A DNA stretch of 64,000 nucleotides from Actinernus sp. WN-2022 (Eukaryota > Cnidaria > Anthozoa > Actiniaria > Actinernidae), in contig JAOWCC010001589.1 of assembly GCA_030867875.1 (NCBI GenBank), forward strand, positions 137,923,745 to 137,987,744. Direction: 5' to 3'. Positions 30,495 through 44,200 of the stretch are shown one piece after another (the stretch's first letter is position 1; every line of letters starts with the position of its first letter). Under the pieces are notes generated by a model. It ran no database searches. It worked only from the letters and a program-made list of their open reading frames with translations, and had not been told where the DNA came from. A program made the position numbers and the translations under genes.

Positions 30495-33400
30495 AATACT
30501 AATCGGGCTTTCAACCGAGAGTTCGAGTCTTAACAACAATAACAGCTGAAGAGAACATACCACCACAGTCTGTAAAATTTGTCACTTTATTCTCTGTACT
30601 GATCTCTTAAAGAAGACCACATTTTTAGAACGTGCTGCGAGACTACAAGAAATCACTAGGTTGTTATAAACTAAGTAGCCAAAAATGTCACCACAAGGTT
30701 TTATATTATACACAAACTATGTTAAATATTGTTAGAATAAGAACGCACGAACAGCTACACTATAGGAACATGGATTGTCGCGATACCACAGAATACCATA
30801 CCAGCAAATGTGAGTTGCCAAACCATCCCACTTCTGACACCAACCCTTTTATAATTTTCTTAAATAGCCATAAATATATTAACCCATTGAAATTAAAAAA
30901 CTACTGATGCTGACAATTTGTATAATCTCTTGTAGAGTATTAACATTAGTGTAATGAAAACTGGCAAAAAAAATGTTTTTCTTAAAATGTCCCCATTTAT
31001 TTTCATAGTTAGAAGCATTGATATGGACACTTCTCTCGAGCCTTACATGGCGATGCATGTAAATAGAAACAAAGCTAAATTTAATTCAATGACGAAGTAG
31101 CAAACGGCAAATAAAACAAATAATAGATGACGAGTCGTCAAAGGAAATCTACTGCTGGCGTCTCAAACTGAGAGCAGTTTGGGAGTAAAAGGAGGTTAAT
31201 TAAATTATAAGTGTCCATATAATTGGCCGAGGTCACATTGGGAAGACCAGCCAAACTATGGATAAATTGTTTTACTATGTTAAAATAGTGAAGCGGATGA
31301 ATTGACATGTTTATGTATTCCAGACGCGAATGTCGACAGTAAGGAAACCACAAACGGAGGTTTAATTACCTCGAACATCAAAAGAGATGACAAGCTGTCA
31401 ATAAGTTTAGATTAACTCGGCGATAAACCTATCTTTTCAGGTCGGCTATAAACCGTAATTAACTTTTCTTTCTTCTTTCCGCCGTTATGGGAGCAACTAA
31501 TCACAGCTGAAACAGTAAAATGCAGGTCACACTGAGGATGCCGTTGCCAAGTTAAATCTGCGTAACTATAGTAAACTTCGTCCCTTGTGACCTCAGCCAG
31601 TAGGTGTGAAAACTACGGAGGTACTACATTACATGTAGTTTTACGGTACGGTGGGTCGCGACAATCAAATGGCTCTTTTTTTTTTTTTGTTCCAATGAAA
31701 TTCTAATATTGTCGACTTCTCAGTGTCTCGACCGCGCCATACATAGCTATTTATAAAATAGATTCGATAGTACGCGAGCTCGGATTGGCTGAAAGCCGTG
31801 TTTCCATAACAACAGAAATATAGAAACTGAGCCCACGCTTGAGCTAGTTGTGAGAATTGACGTTTTGATGATCAAATAAAACGAGCTCTTTTCCGTGTTA
31901 ACCTTGTTTATTTTATGAAGGAAATAGAACACAGTTTTTCCCGTGTTCCCATACGGTTATAGAAACACTTCTGGAAGGTCGAAAGAACTCGTAGTGGAAA
32001 CATTCCCTTCAGGCTCGTGTTCCCACAGCCATTTCTCGTTCTCCCTTACTCCCACTCGTGTTTCTATAACTATGGAAACACGAAAAATGTTTTCTATTTC
32101 ATTAAATACACAATTATTGAAGAAAAATCAAAAGCGTATTATAGATTTCTAAAGCGATTCCTTTGATTAACGTTTACATTTTTATCATTAATATCGACGC
32201 TGCATCATGTGAATAGTTGAATATTTCGTGATGCAAGGGTGGCGTACAGAGGTTTGTATTTCCAATATACCAATGTTGTGACGTCATCAAGGAATTTTGT
32301 CTTCTTTCTCCTTGTGAATTAAACTATTCTCTGATTTAGTCACAATATTTGGTAAAATCACTAATACAAACTACAAATACAACAAATATGTATAAATGAA
32401 TGATGCCTGGATTGACGTCGCAACACATGGTCGCAAATGCAACTAGAATTTGTCGTTTTGAGACTACAATTTGTCATCCAGTCGCCAAATCAAGACTGAG
32501 TGAATCGCAAGATTATTTTTTTTCATAATATCGCTCAAAATCCTACCTTACGCTTCCATTGTTCGTTCGCGAGCAAAACTGGCCGCCATTAGAGCGGTGG
32601 TAGGTTAAAAAGAAGTATCGCGGGCGCAGTATTTTATGGTTACACCGCTGCCCTATCCACCAGTGATATTTTCTGTTCAAACTGCATTGCGGGCGAGTAA
32701 TTTTCGTAACTAATCTTGTTAGTTTTGCGACTATTTTTTTTATCCAGTCGCAAAAATGCGACCAGCCTTTATTTTAAATTTTCAGTCCTGATTTTGCAGA
32801 TATAAATCTCTATAACTCGTACATGCGACACACAAATCAAAATAGTCTACCATTTAACTTTTCACTTGATGTAGAATCGGATATTAATAATAAAAACTTA
32901 AAACGTTAAGATGAATTTTAACGTTGAAACATCGCTTTCCAAGTACGGCGCACAACATTATTGAGAAACTATGGTATTCTTTAAAAAGATATATATTGCA
33001 CCGTGGACACTTGGAATTCTGACCTCGCAGTTGCAAAAGGATACTAACACTAAGTTGCAAAAGGATACTAACAAATTATGGAATTCTATGGTATCGTACA
33101 AACCACAACAGCATTTCAAAAGCCTCGCAGCACTTACTAAAAATATCTCCTGTATTTAAGCCAAGCTGTATAATTAAATGTCGTCTTCAAACTGCTCAAA
33201 GAATCCTCGAGAAACATTACTGGCAGTGTGATGCGATGCCAATTGGATGTCCGTTTGATTTTGTACAAAATATAGCCAATTTTTTGTAGTATTTACAAAA
33301 GTACGAATACAACATTTTCCTACCTAAACTAACACGCCGCTCGTTTTGGGACTTTCAAAGTCGCTTCTGCCTCACATTTCTCGAAGATTCCTACATACGT

Positions 33401-34020
33401 CGTCACTAATGAATACATAATTAACTACAATAAAATAGAAATTAGGTTTCCGTGTTTCCGTATTTGTGATTATGAATATTAAACTGTTATTAAATTGTCT
33501 TTAATACTGTACAAATCTGTCCATTTTCAAGTATCCGTTCTGTCAATGCGTATTTTAACTGCTTTCAAACCGTGGCAAAACTGAGATAAACCTTGTAGAG
33601 CTAGCCCTCCCCCCCCTTCGTCTCATAAGCGAAGGTAATGTGCTATCGAGGATACAAACGGCATCCCAACCCCCAAAAACATTTTTGGTTTACGAGGCCA
33701 CCTCGGAAATATCAAAATGCTGTTATATATTTACGGATAGCACCTCGATAGCGCAAATACACCAACCCGTCTTTAAAAAATGTCCGCAAAATAATTAGCC
33801 AAAAAGTACTTTTTTACCATTTGAAATACTCTCACTTTCAAAACCTTGATAATAATCCTGTATTAACAACTTCTCGTAATTTCATATACTGCAATATCTT
33901 ATTGGCCGAAATGCATATGTCGAAAAATACTTACAGCGACTGCTTCTTTTAACAGATGAGTTGTGAAGGGCGAAGCATGTAATATTTACCCCAGCACCCG
34001 GTTGTTCGATAAGCACTTCC
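30495..34020. other. Gene-free AT-rich stretch
   Basis: No gene recognised. It holds the decayed MITE at about 32160-32900, a poly-T run near 31677-31690 and a 20-bp sequence TAAGTTGCAAAAGGATACTA repeated in tandem near 33050. Short open frames lack known motifs. Confidence 0.5.
32160..32900. mobile_element. Degenerate relative of the TTAA-flanked MITE
   Basis: Sequence around 32250-32345 (TTTCCAATATACCAATGTTG, then CTTGTGAATTAAACTATTCT) matches the inside of the element at 29916-30334, and a second arm-like match lies near 32820-32890. Ends are too worn to place. Confidence 0.5.
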
Positions 34021-34022
34021 CC

Positions 34023-34233
34023 GGGGTTAAATATCCCACTTCCGAGATATGCCTCACTTCCTACGTACAAAGGAATCAATACGAGGCTCCGTCTATGATG
34101 CTCAGTCGTTCGTGACAAACTACAGAAGTGCTGTAGTCTTGTCACGAACGACTGAGCATTATGCACGGAGCCTCGTATTGATTCCTTTGTATGTAGGAAG
34201 TGAGAAATATCTCGGAAGTGGGCTATTATAACC
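34023..34233. mobile_element. Palindromic MITE (about 100-bp arms)
   Basis: Arms beginning TTAAATATCCCACTTCCGAG are reverse complements of each other almost to the centre, near GAAGTGCTGTAG (about 34130). It would fold into a single long hairpin. Open frames on both strands inside it mirror one another and are not genes. 34240-35026 shows nothing further. Confidence 0.8.
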
Positions 34234-35026
34234 CGAGGTTACAAGTACAGATTTCACGCTATCCTTGGGATAAAGTTAACCTTGCTGCGAACAACCGAGC
34301 CGAAAATACGAGCAAGTATTGATTTTTCTTCTCGCTGTCCGTTTTTTTTTTTTGCGCTTTGTATTTTTGTCCGAGCGAAGATTGGGAATAAGTCACTCAT
34401 TCCCAATCCGCGCTCGGTCAGTGACCAAGGAAACTCGAGAACTCGAAATCTATATTTACTCGGTTTGTGTTTTGGATCTGTAGGGTGTCTATTAAATATT
34501 TCTATTAGTACGGCTTCTAACATGACTGGTTATAACGGAATTCCAACTGAAACTTTAACACCAACAAAATATTAGATTATATCTCTTCCTCATGACTTGA
34601 GTTGCCTAGCCATATGCATTAAAAAAATTGATCAAGAGAATACTTGTTTCCCTCGCAAGAATGCAAAACTAGTTAAAAACAATCTACTTTTCTAACAGGG
34701 CAACAGTAAAGGTACGCGCAAGTAGCAGTATGTTTGACAGTAGCTAGTAATATTTTCCGTGCCTCGTAGCATCTCCTACCCATAGTCGAATCCATACTGG
34801 GTACGTCATGGTTCAGTCAGTCATATTCGTCACGACAGGAACGTTCACACCGAGTCGTTCCACCTATGATAATACAATGAACTGCCGCGCGTTTGACCGC
34901 ATCCTACCAACGTCAAGTCCAAGCAGCAGTTTGTGTGTTCGTTCCTTGTTCTAGCGTCCCGCGCATTTGTCCAGTCCTCTACCAGTACAGTTACTGTTTA
35001 TGTCCGTCAGTTCTTGTATAGTAACT

Positions 35027-35220
35027 CTAAGGACCACCGCGCCTTGACCGCCGCACCCCTCTCTTGATAAGTCTCTTGCCTGGGGTAGAGCTATCACCAG
35101 CACCTGCGCTGAATGCTCCCACAGGGCCAGCCACGCCACCAAAATTAAACGCTGGGGGTGGTAGCTGTGATCCCATGTTGTTTACAGTGCCGGCTGAGAA
35201 ATTGAATCCTCCGCTCGCCA
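35027..35220 (-). CDS. NUP153: NUP153-like exon 14 (terminal)
   Basis: 194 bp, acceptor CGTCCTAG, stop TAG at 35027-35029. Encodes FNFSAG, AFNFGG and the basic end RLIKRGVRRSRRGGP. No AATAAA signal is obvious in the next 500 bp on this strand. Confidence 0.88.
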
Positions 35221-38200
35221 CTAGGACGGTGATATAAAAAAGTTATATTAGTTTTTTATCCCATACCATGGAGGATACAGCAAACGAAACGGTTGGAAAG
35301 CCATGATATACAATTTGACCTTAAAGGCAGTTTAAAGTACCTAATGGATCCTGTGCCGTTACACCTCCAAATGCAGGAAGAGCTCCTACTCCCACAGGAA
35401 ACTGAGCAGCCACAGGTGCACTGCGCTCCGATGGCTGTACAGCTCCAAACTTAAACAGTGACGACGGCTGCTGAGAACTAGAGAAATTGAACCCTGTGTT
35501 CGGTGTCGGTGTATTGAATTGAAAGCCACCTGTTGAGGGAACTGCTGCAGCAGACCCAAAAGCTCCACCTGAAATAACAAGACAATACATTGTCATTACA
35601 TACATTCCCATTCAGATTGGTTCATTCACCTGCAAAGAACGGTTTGTTGAAAATATTTTTCTGAGCATGTGCACTATTGCCCACTTTTTTTTTGGGGGGG
35701 GGGGGGGGTGGGGCGAGTTTGGTTTCGCAAAGGTGGTTGGGATCATTACAGGGGACACCCTAATATCTGAATACAAAGAAACATAATTGGCAAATATTGC
35801 AATAAACTGTCCTCAGTAACGATCCCAAGCACCTTTGCTAAACCGAACTCGCCCCATCCCTACTCGTTTCTAAAATCCCTACTCGTTTCTAAAATCCCTA
35901 CTCGTTTCTAAAATCCCTACTCGTTTCTAAAATCCCTACTCGTTTCTAAAATCCCTACTCGTTTCTAAAATCCGTACTCGTTTCTAAAATCCCTACTCGT
36001 TTCTAAAATCCCTACTCGTTTCTAAAATCCCTACTCGTTTCTAAAATCCCTACTCGTTTCTAAAATCCCTACTCGTTTCTAAAATCCCTACTCGTTTCTA
36101 AAATCCCTACTCGTTTCTAAAATCCCTACTCGTTTCTAAAATCCCTACTCGTTTCTAAAATCCCTACTCGTTTCTAAAATCCCTACTCGTTTCTAAAATC
36201 CCTACTCGTTTCTAAAATCCCTACTCGTTTCTAAAATCCCTACTCGTTTCTAAAATGGTCAGTTGACCAATCTGTTTTGATGGCAGCTCGATTTCCTCTT
36301 TTGCGCTGACGAAGGGCTAGTGCTCGACACGTCAGCTAGCTGCCTTGCTTCAAACAGCAGTTAGCATACCTCAATCGACTTTAGTTGATTATACCAGTGT
36401 TTGTATTCCCCGCCGACGCAGACCAACACTAGTTTTTACAGGAACTAGTTACGCATCGATTTTTAGAGCTGTTGAAGGCTCAAAAATCGAGTTACGAAAC
36501 TCGGGAGGTAAAGCTACATGTATATGATATTGAACTCAACTACCACAAAATAAAATTATCATGGTCTGTCCATGTCTTGTTGTCAGTTATTTGCCTCTGC
36601 CATGAAGAAATCATGATATTTTTCTCAGCCACATCCAATAATTGCTTATTATTATACATTTTATCTCAATTCTGATAAGCTGGGAGCACACAGCTACATG
36701 TACTTTGCGATAGCTCGCTATAGCATTGACTGTGCATGCATTAAGCATTATAGGATGAGGTTGAGCAAGACAGCAAGAAATTATCAAGACAGAGGTCTGT
36801 GTTGTCTGTTGAAACTGGATAACACAGACCGAGGTCTTGATAATCTTTGCTATCATGCAAAAACTGAATAACCCACTTTCGATATATGTTTCACCAATCT
36901 CGTACCCAGACCCCATTTGTTTCTTACTGCGCATGCTCGACGACAAAATAGGGCTCTGGAAGAATCCGATTTTTGTGTATTCTGATTGGCTGTTCTGAAC
37001 AATGCAATTTCAACGGAAGTCAAACATAAAGCATTTCTGGAGGGTTGATTTATTTGGACAAAGGCATCGGAAATATGGGGCCGGGTTATCTAAACGCTAA
37101 AAACCGTTGGATTTTACCTAAATGGATGCTGCTAAAAATCTTCAGGGATTCTTAGATATTTGCTTGTATCCACTCGGGAGTTCGTATCACTTCATCGTCA
37201 ACATACATCGCACACAGTACACGAATATTCTCAGAATTCGAAAATCGAACTCAACTGGATATAGCCGCGGGATTTACCGTAACAGATAGGTAATACTCTA
37301 CATTCCCATATTAACAACAATGTTAGTAAGTGCTCTATAGACAGAAGTGGCGTTTTCCGATTTCGTAAAGTTGTGAACAGGCGCTGATCGCTTAAATATA
37401 AGCGTTTGGTGGGAATGTAACGAACTCCAGCTTTCAAGGAGCTATAAAAATACGAGAGAATCGTAAGTAAAAATGCCTTGACTTGCTTCTACGGTGTATT
37501 CAGTTGCTGTTTGTGTGGTCATCTGGCTCAGGTAAGGCGATTTCAGCGAGTTTTCGATCCCCATGAATCCTCTTGTTTACTCAGGAATCTGTGATGTCCA
37601 TCACACGATAAAGAAACACGATCCTGATGCAGGAAAATAAAGACTTAAAATCCAAACTACAAACGGCAGAAGATGAAAGAGACTCCCCAAGGCTTGCCCT
37701 GACACTAGCAAGCAAAATATCACAATCAAGATACCGGGTGAACGTCCAAATCCAAAGCAAAACCGAGGCCTGAGGCGCTGAGAGAGAATCGAGGGTAACG
37801 TAATGATAAGCATGCGCAGATTCAACGGAAGTCCGTGATTCGCGGACTTCCGGAATCGGATTCTTCCAGAGCCTATTTTTTTCGTCGAGCATGCGCAGTA
37901 AGAAACAAATGGGATCTGGGTACGAGATTGATGTTTCACTTGTCACGCACAAAGGTTCCAGTACGAGGCTCTGGGGGAAAAAGACTAGAAACATAGCCGA
38001 GAGCTTAAAATAGCAAAATGGCACAACAAAAGCGATATAATTTCTCTACTTTCTAATGTAAAATCGTCGTATTTGCTTATCATTGAACACTACAAAATAA
38101 TACCTACACACAACCTACAGATAGTACCAACAGATAAAGTTGTACGCATGCGCAGTCAATGCTATCGAGAATTAGCTGTGTGTTCTCAACCAATCAGAAT

Positions 38201-41200
38201 TGAATAGTGATTAAATTGTATAATAAACAATATTTATTAGTCTGCCTCTGCAAATAAATCTGTTGTAAAAAAACAAATACAGCTGCCTATTTTTCATTCA
38301 CAGCCTCTTGCTCCAAAATGAATTGAAAGCCTATCACAAGAATGTACTACACTGAAATGTGACTATTTAATTAACTTTCCAGAGAGAGGCTTACAGTGCC
38401 TATAAGCTGAAATATGTTATCATTAACATTGATTCTACATCAACCAAATAGTCGAATGGTAAAAATAATATTTCTTGACTTCAGTGTTGCTTCGTGTTTG
38501 TACAACGTGGTACTGATGCAATAGCTGCTTGCCTCCTTGTGGGAGTTGCTTGGGTGGTTGCTCCACCCGACCCAACCCTGGTGTTCGTTGCATGGACCAA
38601 AGGGAGAGTCGAAGCTGTTACATGTAAGTATTATTCCACTGATATTCAGTGTGACAGGTGTCAGGGGTTGCTATGTGGCTGGGTTGCCATGGTTACCTTC
38701 CCCTTGTGGGTGGCAAGCGGCAATGCAAGTGCAGGGCACCTATCCCCATCCCCACAGCAATGACGTGAAGTTAATTCACTCTAGATTGCAGTAACACGCC
38801 TACCTGGCGGTACAGCTAGCACAGGAGGTGCTGCCACTGCCTGCTGACTGCTGTTGTTGTTACCATCTGCCTCCATACTCTCCTCTGATACTGAGGGTAC
38901 TCCAGTCACTCCTCCACCAAATACAAACGGCTGGAAGAAACGAAATACCTTATTATAGGAAATTAACAATGCACTTTATTAACGCGATTTTACAAAATTC
39001 GCGTTAATTTAATGTATCTTAATTAATGTCGATGTAAATTTAATGCACGCTATTTTACAACATTGTTATTTTAAAGCACCTTTATTTCATTTCAAAACCT
39101 TATTAGTTCATGACTCCTCTATTGGCTCTTCAGAGTCACTATTGCGGTTTGGTTTCCGTCAATCAAACGAGTGAGCAGCTCTTGGTGATTTCACCGTGAG
39201 GCTTTGAAAGATCTTTTGAATTGATAGGGTCTAGTTAGGCTTCAAACCCAAATTTTCGGCTTTAAAAAAAACTTAGAAACAGCCGTGCACTTGTCTTGGA
39301 AGGTTTTATTGACGGAAGCCAAAACGCAGTTTGGCGTTCAGAAATGTAAAGTGCGAGTTTGCAGAATTATGAAAATCGCAGTAAATAAAGCAAGATGCTT
39401 ATCGAAAAATTCGCGTTAATTTAATGCATGTAAACCTAACTTTTGAAAAATTCGCGTTAATTTAGTGTAACGTAAATTTTCTTCGCGTTGTCAACGTGCA
39501 TTGTTAATTTCCTATAATAAGGTAGTTGTTATTTGGTTAACAACAGGCTAGCAGGAAAAATGTTGTTTTGCCGTTCGAGGGGAAAGGTTGTCAAGTGGCA
39601 TTTTTGAAAATACCAACCTTAAATTTTGGCCACTTTTGAATTAGAAATAGAAGAAAGATGCAGACTTTTTCAACAAAAACTAAAGAATTTGGGTCTTTCT
39701 TCAGGGAGCACATCAATTTATGCTTTCCTTTGCCATCTGAGAATCCATAAAACATTTTATGCCTTCCTCAATAATAGATAAACTTCAATAATCATGATTT
39801 GTTACAATAATTTTCAACTTCTTAACTGAAAACATACTTTTTTTAAATATCAATCCAAAATAGTAAGAATAGAGGGGATCCAACTTGAACAATATTGTGA
39901 TTTGGAAGGACGTTTTGGTAAATGGCAAAATGGTACTGTTACCTGCTAGGCTGTTAACTGTTAAGATTGAGAACAAGGGACAGCTAGCTGTGTTTGATTC
40001 AGAGCTGCCATTCATCCCTTCTCTGTGAGATATTTTACATTGGGATCATGCTGCCACCCTATTATGAGTTTTCCCACACTTTATTTCAAACCTCTGAAAT
40101 AAACAACAAATTAACCCTGATAAAGTTGACTCACTGAATTAAATACAATTTAATGTATAGTTTGTAAACTGTACATGTAATGACACTGTTTTTGTTTTTG
40201 GCAAAACCCTCTGATAAAGTGCTCTAGAACAGAGACTGGAGGCTAGGTAGTACACATCCCACACACTGGATATGAGCTACATGTATCAAACTTTCTGATT
40301 GGTACCCTACTATTAGGAAATCAGCTCATATACTGTACCACTAGTAGAGAAAGGTTGGTCAAAGCAAACACGGTTGAACGACTGAGCAAAGCAGAAACTT
40401 AACTTACTCAAGAAAATGACACCCCAAAACAGGAAAAAGGCAACTAAGTATGGAACAAAATATAAGATAAATACAGTAAATATGAATGATGTTACATGTT
40501 TTCTAACATAATTTCATAAACGATGGTTCGATGAATTCTGAAAAGAAGATTACAGATTTTGCTTTGTTTGTTGAAACCCAAAAGCAAATCAAAATCAAGT
40601 CAATCTGTGCCACCATTGACAAGCAGTACACCATACATGTACATGTATCCAAAATGTCCACCAAATAACAAAGGGTCTTCGATAATAACTGACCATGCCT
40701 TTGCTGAAGCAAATACTGTCCTGAATGACTTTGCGAAAGACCTGAAAAAGTCAGGGAAAATATCCAGTGTCCTGCACAAAAGCTGCCCTTCTCCATAGAT
40801 GAAACACACTAAACATCCAAACCACATACATGTACTTTTCTCCAAGTTCAACATTCAAATTCTATAACTGTAAACAGCTAACTCCTCCGCTGACTTCTCG
40901 AGGATTTGTTCTAACCTTTAATGCCTTTTTCAACTTAGTGAAAACATTATTGAAGTTTGTTGAATGACTGACAGTTCACTCAGATTTTATCACATGACCA
41001 GTCTTGCATGATCACTTGCAAAAACAGAAGTGTGATTGTCTTCGGCAGGAAATATTTCATTGTAATCAGCCAGAGGGTGAAAAACTACAATTACCGGTAG
41101 TTTATAGTTAGGTTTGTTATCTTTGATGTGCCACAAGGTCATCAATTCAGCTTATTACCCCAAATTACCCCAAACATCCAGTGTCTTATAGAGTAAATCC

Positions 41201-44200
41201 ACACGATCATTGTAATAGGAATATTACATGTACAGTATATAATTTATGAGTTTAGTTTAGAAATGATATACAGTTACATGCACACATTCTTTTTTTTTAT
41301 TGCACTTAACTGGACTCAAACTATGGATCTCTCAAACTCTGTTACTTCCCTTATGCGACTGTTCTATTGTAGTAATCATAGGAAATGTTAGAACAAACCA
41401 ACCAAAATCCTTGAGATAAAAGATAAGCAGCTATCATTTTGCGTTTTACCAGGGAAATTATGATCAACAATGCTTTGGTTAATAATGGTTGCGATTGAGC
41501 TCATTGTGTGCAATCCATTTTTTTTAAACCTTCCTAACAATGAACTAACATCCTTGGTGACTAAGCAATTTTGATTTTGAACAAGTAACCCTTACTTACA
41601 TGTATGTTTTGCGATGCGATAGTGTGTATAATAAAACAATTATTGCACTCACTCTTGTCGTACTGAGCTCATATACGACTCAAGTTCATAGAAAAATCGT
41701 TAAATACACTTAAGATAATTATAACAACCATCATTGCTGCAGTATTACCTGACTAGTACTTCCAAAACCAAAGCCAGCCTTCTGACTTCCACTGCTTCCA
41801 CTCGTAGCACTAAATGCAAATGCTGAAGGTCCTCCTGGAGCACTAGTGGCAGGAGTTGGAGCAAAGGAGAAATCAGGAACACTACTAGAGGAAGACGCTG
41901 GGGCACTTGTCGAAACAGCACTGAAACCAAACGCATGTGAACTACTAGTAAGTGTAGTGGAAGTATTTCCTGCCAAACCAGGAACAGCTCCATTAAATTT
42001 GAAGGAGCTATTGCTTGCATTAAAGGAGTATGGTGGTGGCTCAGCAGATGTTGCCGTTGCTGGTGTAAAGCTGAGTTGGGTTGGGGCAGCAGCTGATGTG
42101 GTAGCTCCAGTAAAGTTAAACTGGGGCATGATGGTGTTCCCCACTGTTTGAGTGTTGGTCCCTAAACCTGCTGTGAAACCTCTTAACTGGGGTGCTGCTA
42201 TTGCTGTAGCTGATAAATCTGTACTTCCTAATGTTGTTCCTGATGTGACAACTCCTGCACTTCCAGAACTCCCCGTAAAGTTGTAAGGTGCAACTTTTGT
42301 AGGCTCAGCCGGTTTCGAAGCTCCAGCACCAAAAGCAAATGGAACAGAAGGTAAAGTTGCACGACCAGATGATTCAGGTTTTGCATGCTCAGCTGGTTTA
42401 GAAGACTTGCTACCAAAAGCAAATGGAAGGGAAGGCAAAGCAGTGCCTCCATATGATTCTGATTTTGCAAGTCCTGGATAGGTTGGAGGTCCTTTGTCAA
42501 GCGATGGACCTGCGATAAATAAGTTATTTTAATTAATACAGAGCCTAAGTAATAATAATCATTGCCCTAAGCTTTATCTCTTTTGTCACATTGTGACTCT
42601 CTTGGACCAACAAAATCATAATCATATGAAAATGGTCAACTATTTTCTCATGGCTATGATCCTGATGTCACTCATAGGGCTGGGCACTAAATGGGTAAAG
42701 GGGAGTGGGCACTTGTATGATACATGGGTAGAGGGGAGGGGGCACTTGTATGATACATGGGTAGAGAGGAGGGGGCACTTATATGATACATGGGTAGAGG
42801 GGAGGGGGAGGGGGCACTTGTATCATAAATGGTAAGTATGTGCATCCATGCACTTGTATCATAAATGGGTAGGTATGTGCATTCATGCTGCTAATGTGAA
42901 CCATGCCTTATAAAATTACCGTACAGACCCGTGTATAAGCCACACCTTTCCCCACCAAATTTTCGTTCAAAATCAGGGTTGCGGCTTATCTACGGGAACA
43001 CCTAGAATGGTTATCAAAAATGTGCATAAATTATGATGTTTAAATCATAGGAAAAGATTTCCCAAATTGCTGGGTTGCACATAACGTCATCGCCACCATC
43101 TTGGTTGACGTTAACAAAAGATTCCTCGTTTGAACAACCATGAAACCAAAATATTTCTTTGTTTGATTCAACCAACATGGCCGCCACGTCTTTGTTATTT
43201 GAATCTCTGGGGATTGATTGCAAACCAGCAATACAACCAAAAACAACAGCTCTCAGATTTGCTCTGTGTCACACTCGTTGTTGACTGCCTCGTTGTTGTA
43301 AAATGAATCGATTTCTACTCAAGCTCCTCTCCTTTGCTTTCCAAAGAAGACAAGCTGTCCAGTTGCCTGTCATCTTCTCTGCTAACACCTCGAATGGTTC
43401 CTAGTGTTGTTAATGCCCATAACTGGTCTGGTCTGGAAATTTTCAAATAAAGTACCATTCTCATTGAGTTCATGTTAAGCTCACATTCAAAAACACATGC
43501 CCCAGGCCCCTCTCCTTGAAAATCCAACATGGCGGACCACGGACTCAGACACATGCACATATAGTTTCGCCAGAAAATCTTACTTTCTTGTTGGCTTATT
43601 AAAGGAATGAAGTTCCTTAAATATGTTGTCAGTTAATGGGGGAACAACAGCAGAAGAATTCTGAAGTGATTTAAAGACAGCAGTTTAAAATATACACAAG
43701 AAATGACAAGGAACGTTGTAACCATATGCAAGGTTGCAATAGCTAGTTATGCCGAAAATAGAGATTTTGAAATGTTTAGGATAAGGCTTGTGAACACTCG
43801 AGAAAGCAACTGTGTTCGAACAGCTTTCTCAAATTTAATTATTTTTACAAAAACTTTTTTTCAAGATTTAGGCCTCTAAAATCGGGGTACGGCTTATACA
43901 CAGGTCTTTACGGTAAGAATACTACATGTACATTGTATACACATATTTGTGATAGATTAGGTGTTCAACAGGAGAATTGAAATCACTGGAAATCACAAAG
44001 CACAAACAAGACAATCCAAGTTTGTAACAATAAGAATCACAATGCAAGCACAATACCCTTTCATTACACCACCTTGTAGAGAATTGGTGCAGTATAAACT
44101 AACCAGAAAAAAACTAGTGTACTTTATGATCCAATCGACACATGCTGGGCAGGGCATGGTCAGTGCTGTTCTGCTTCCAACACATGCTAGATGCACCCTA

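Larger units (their letters stand above)
41387..43472. repeat. Segmental duplication, copy B (source)
   Basis: Source of 63-2379. It contains the functional FG exon 11, the shorter minisatellite and the first half of a MITE that runs on to 43916. Confidence 0.85.

Noticed and set aside
34049..34231. Paired open frames on both strands near 34.1 kb
   Set aside because: They are mirror translations of the two arms of a palindrome.
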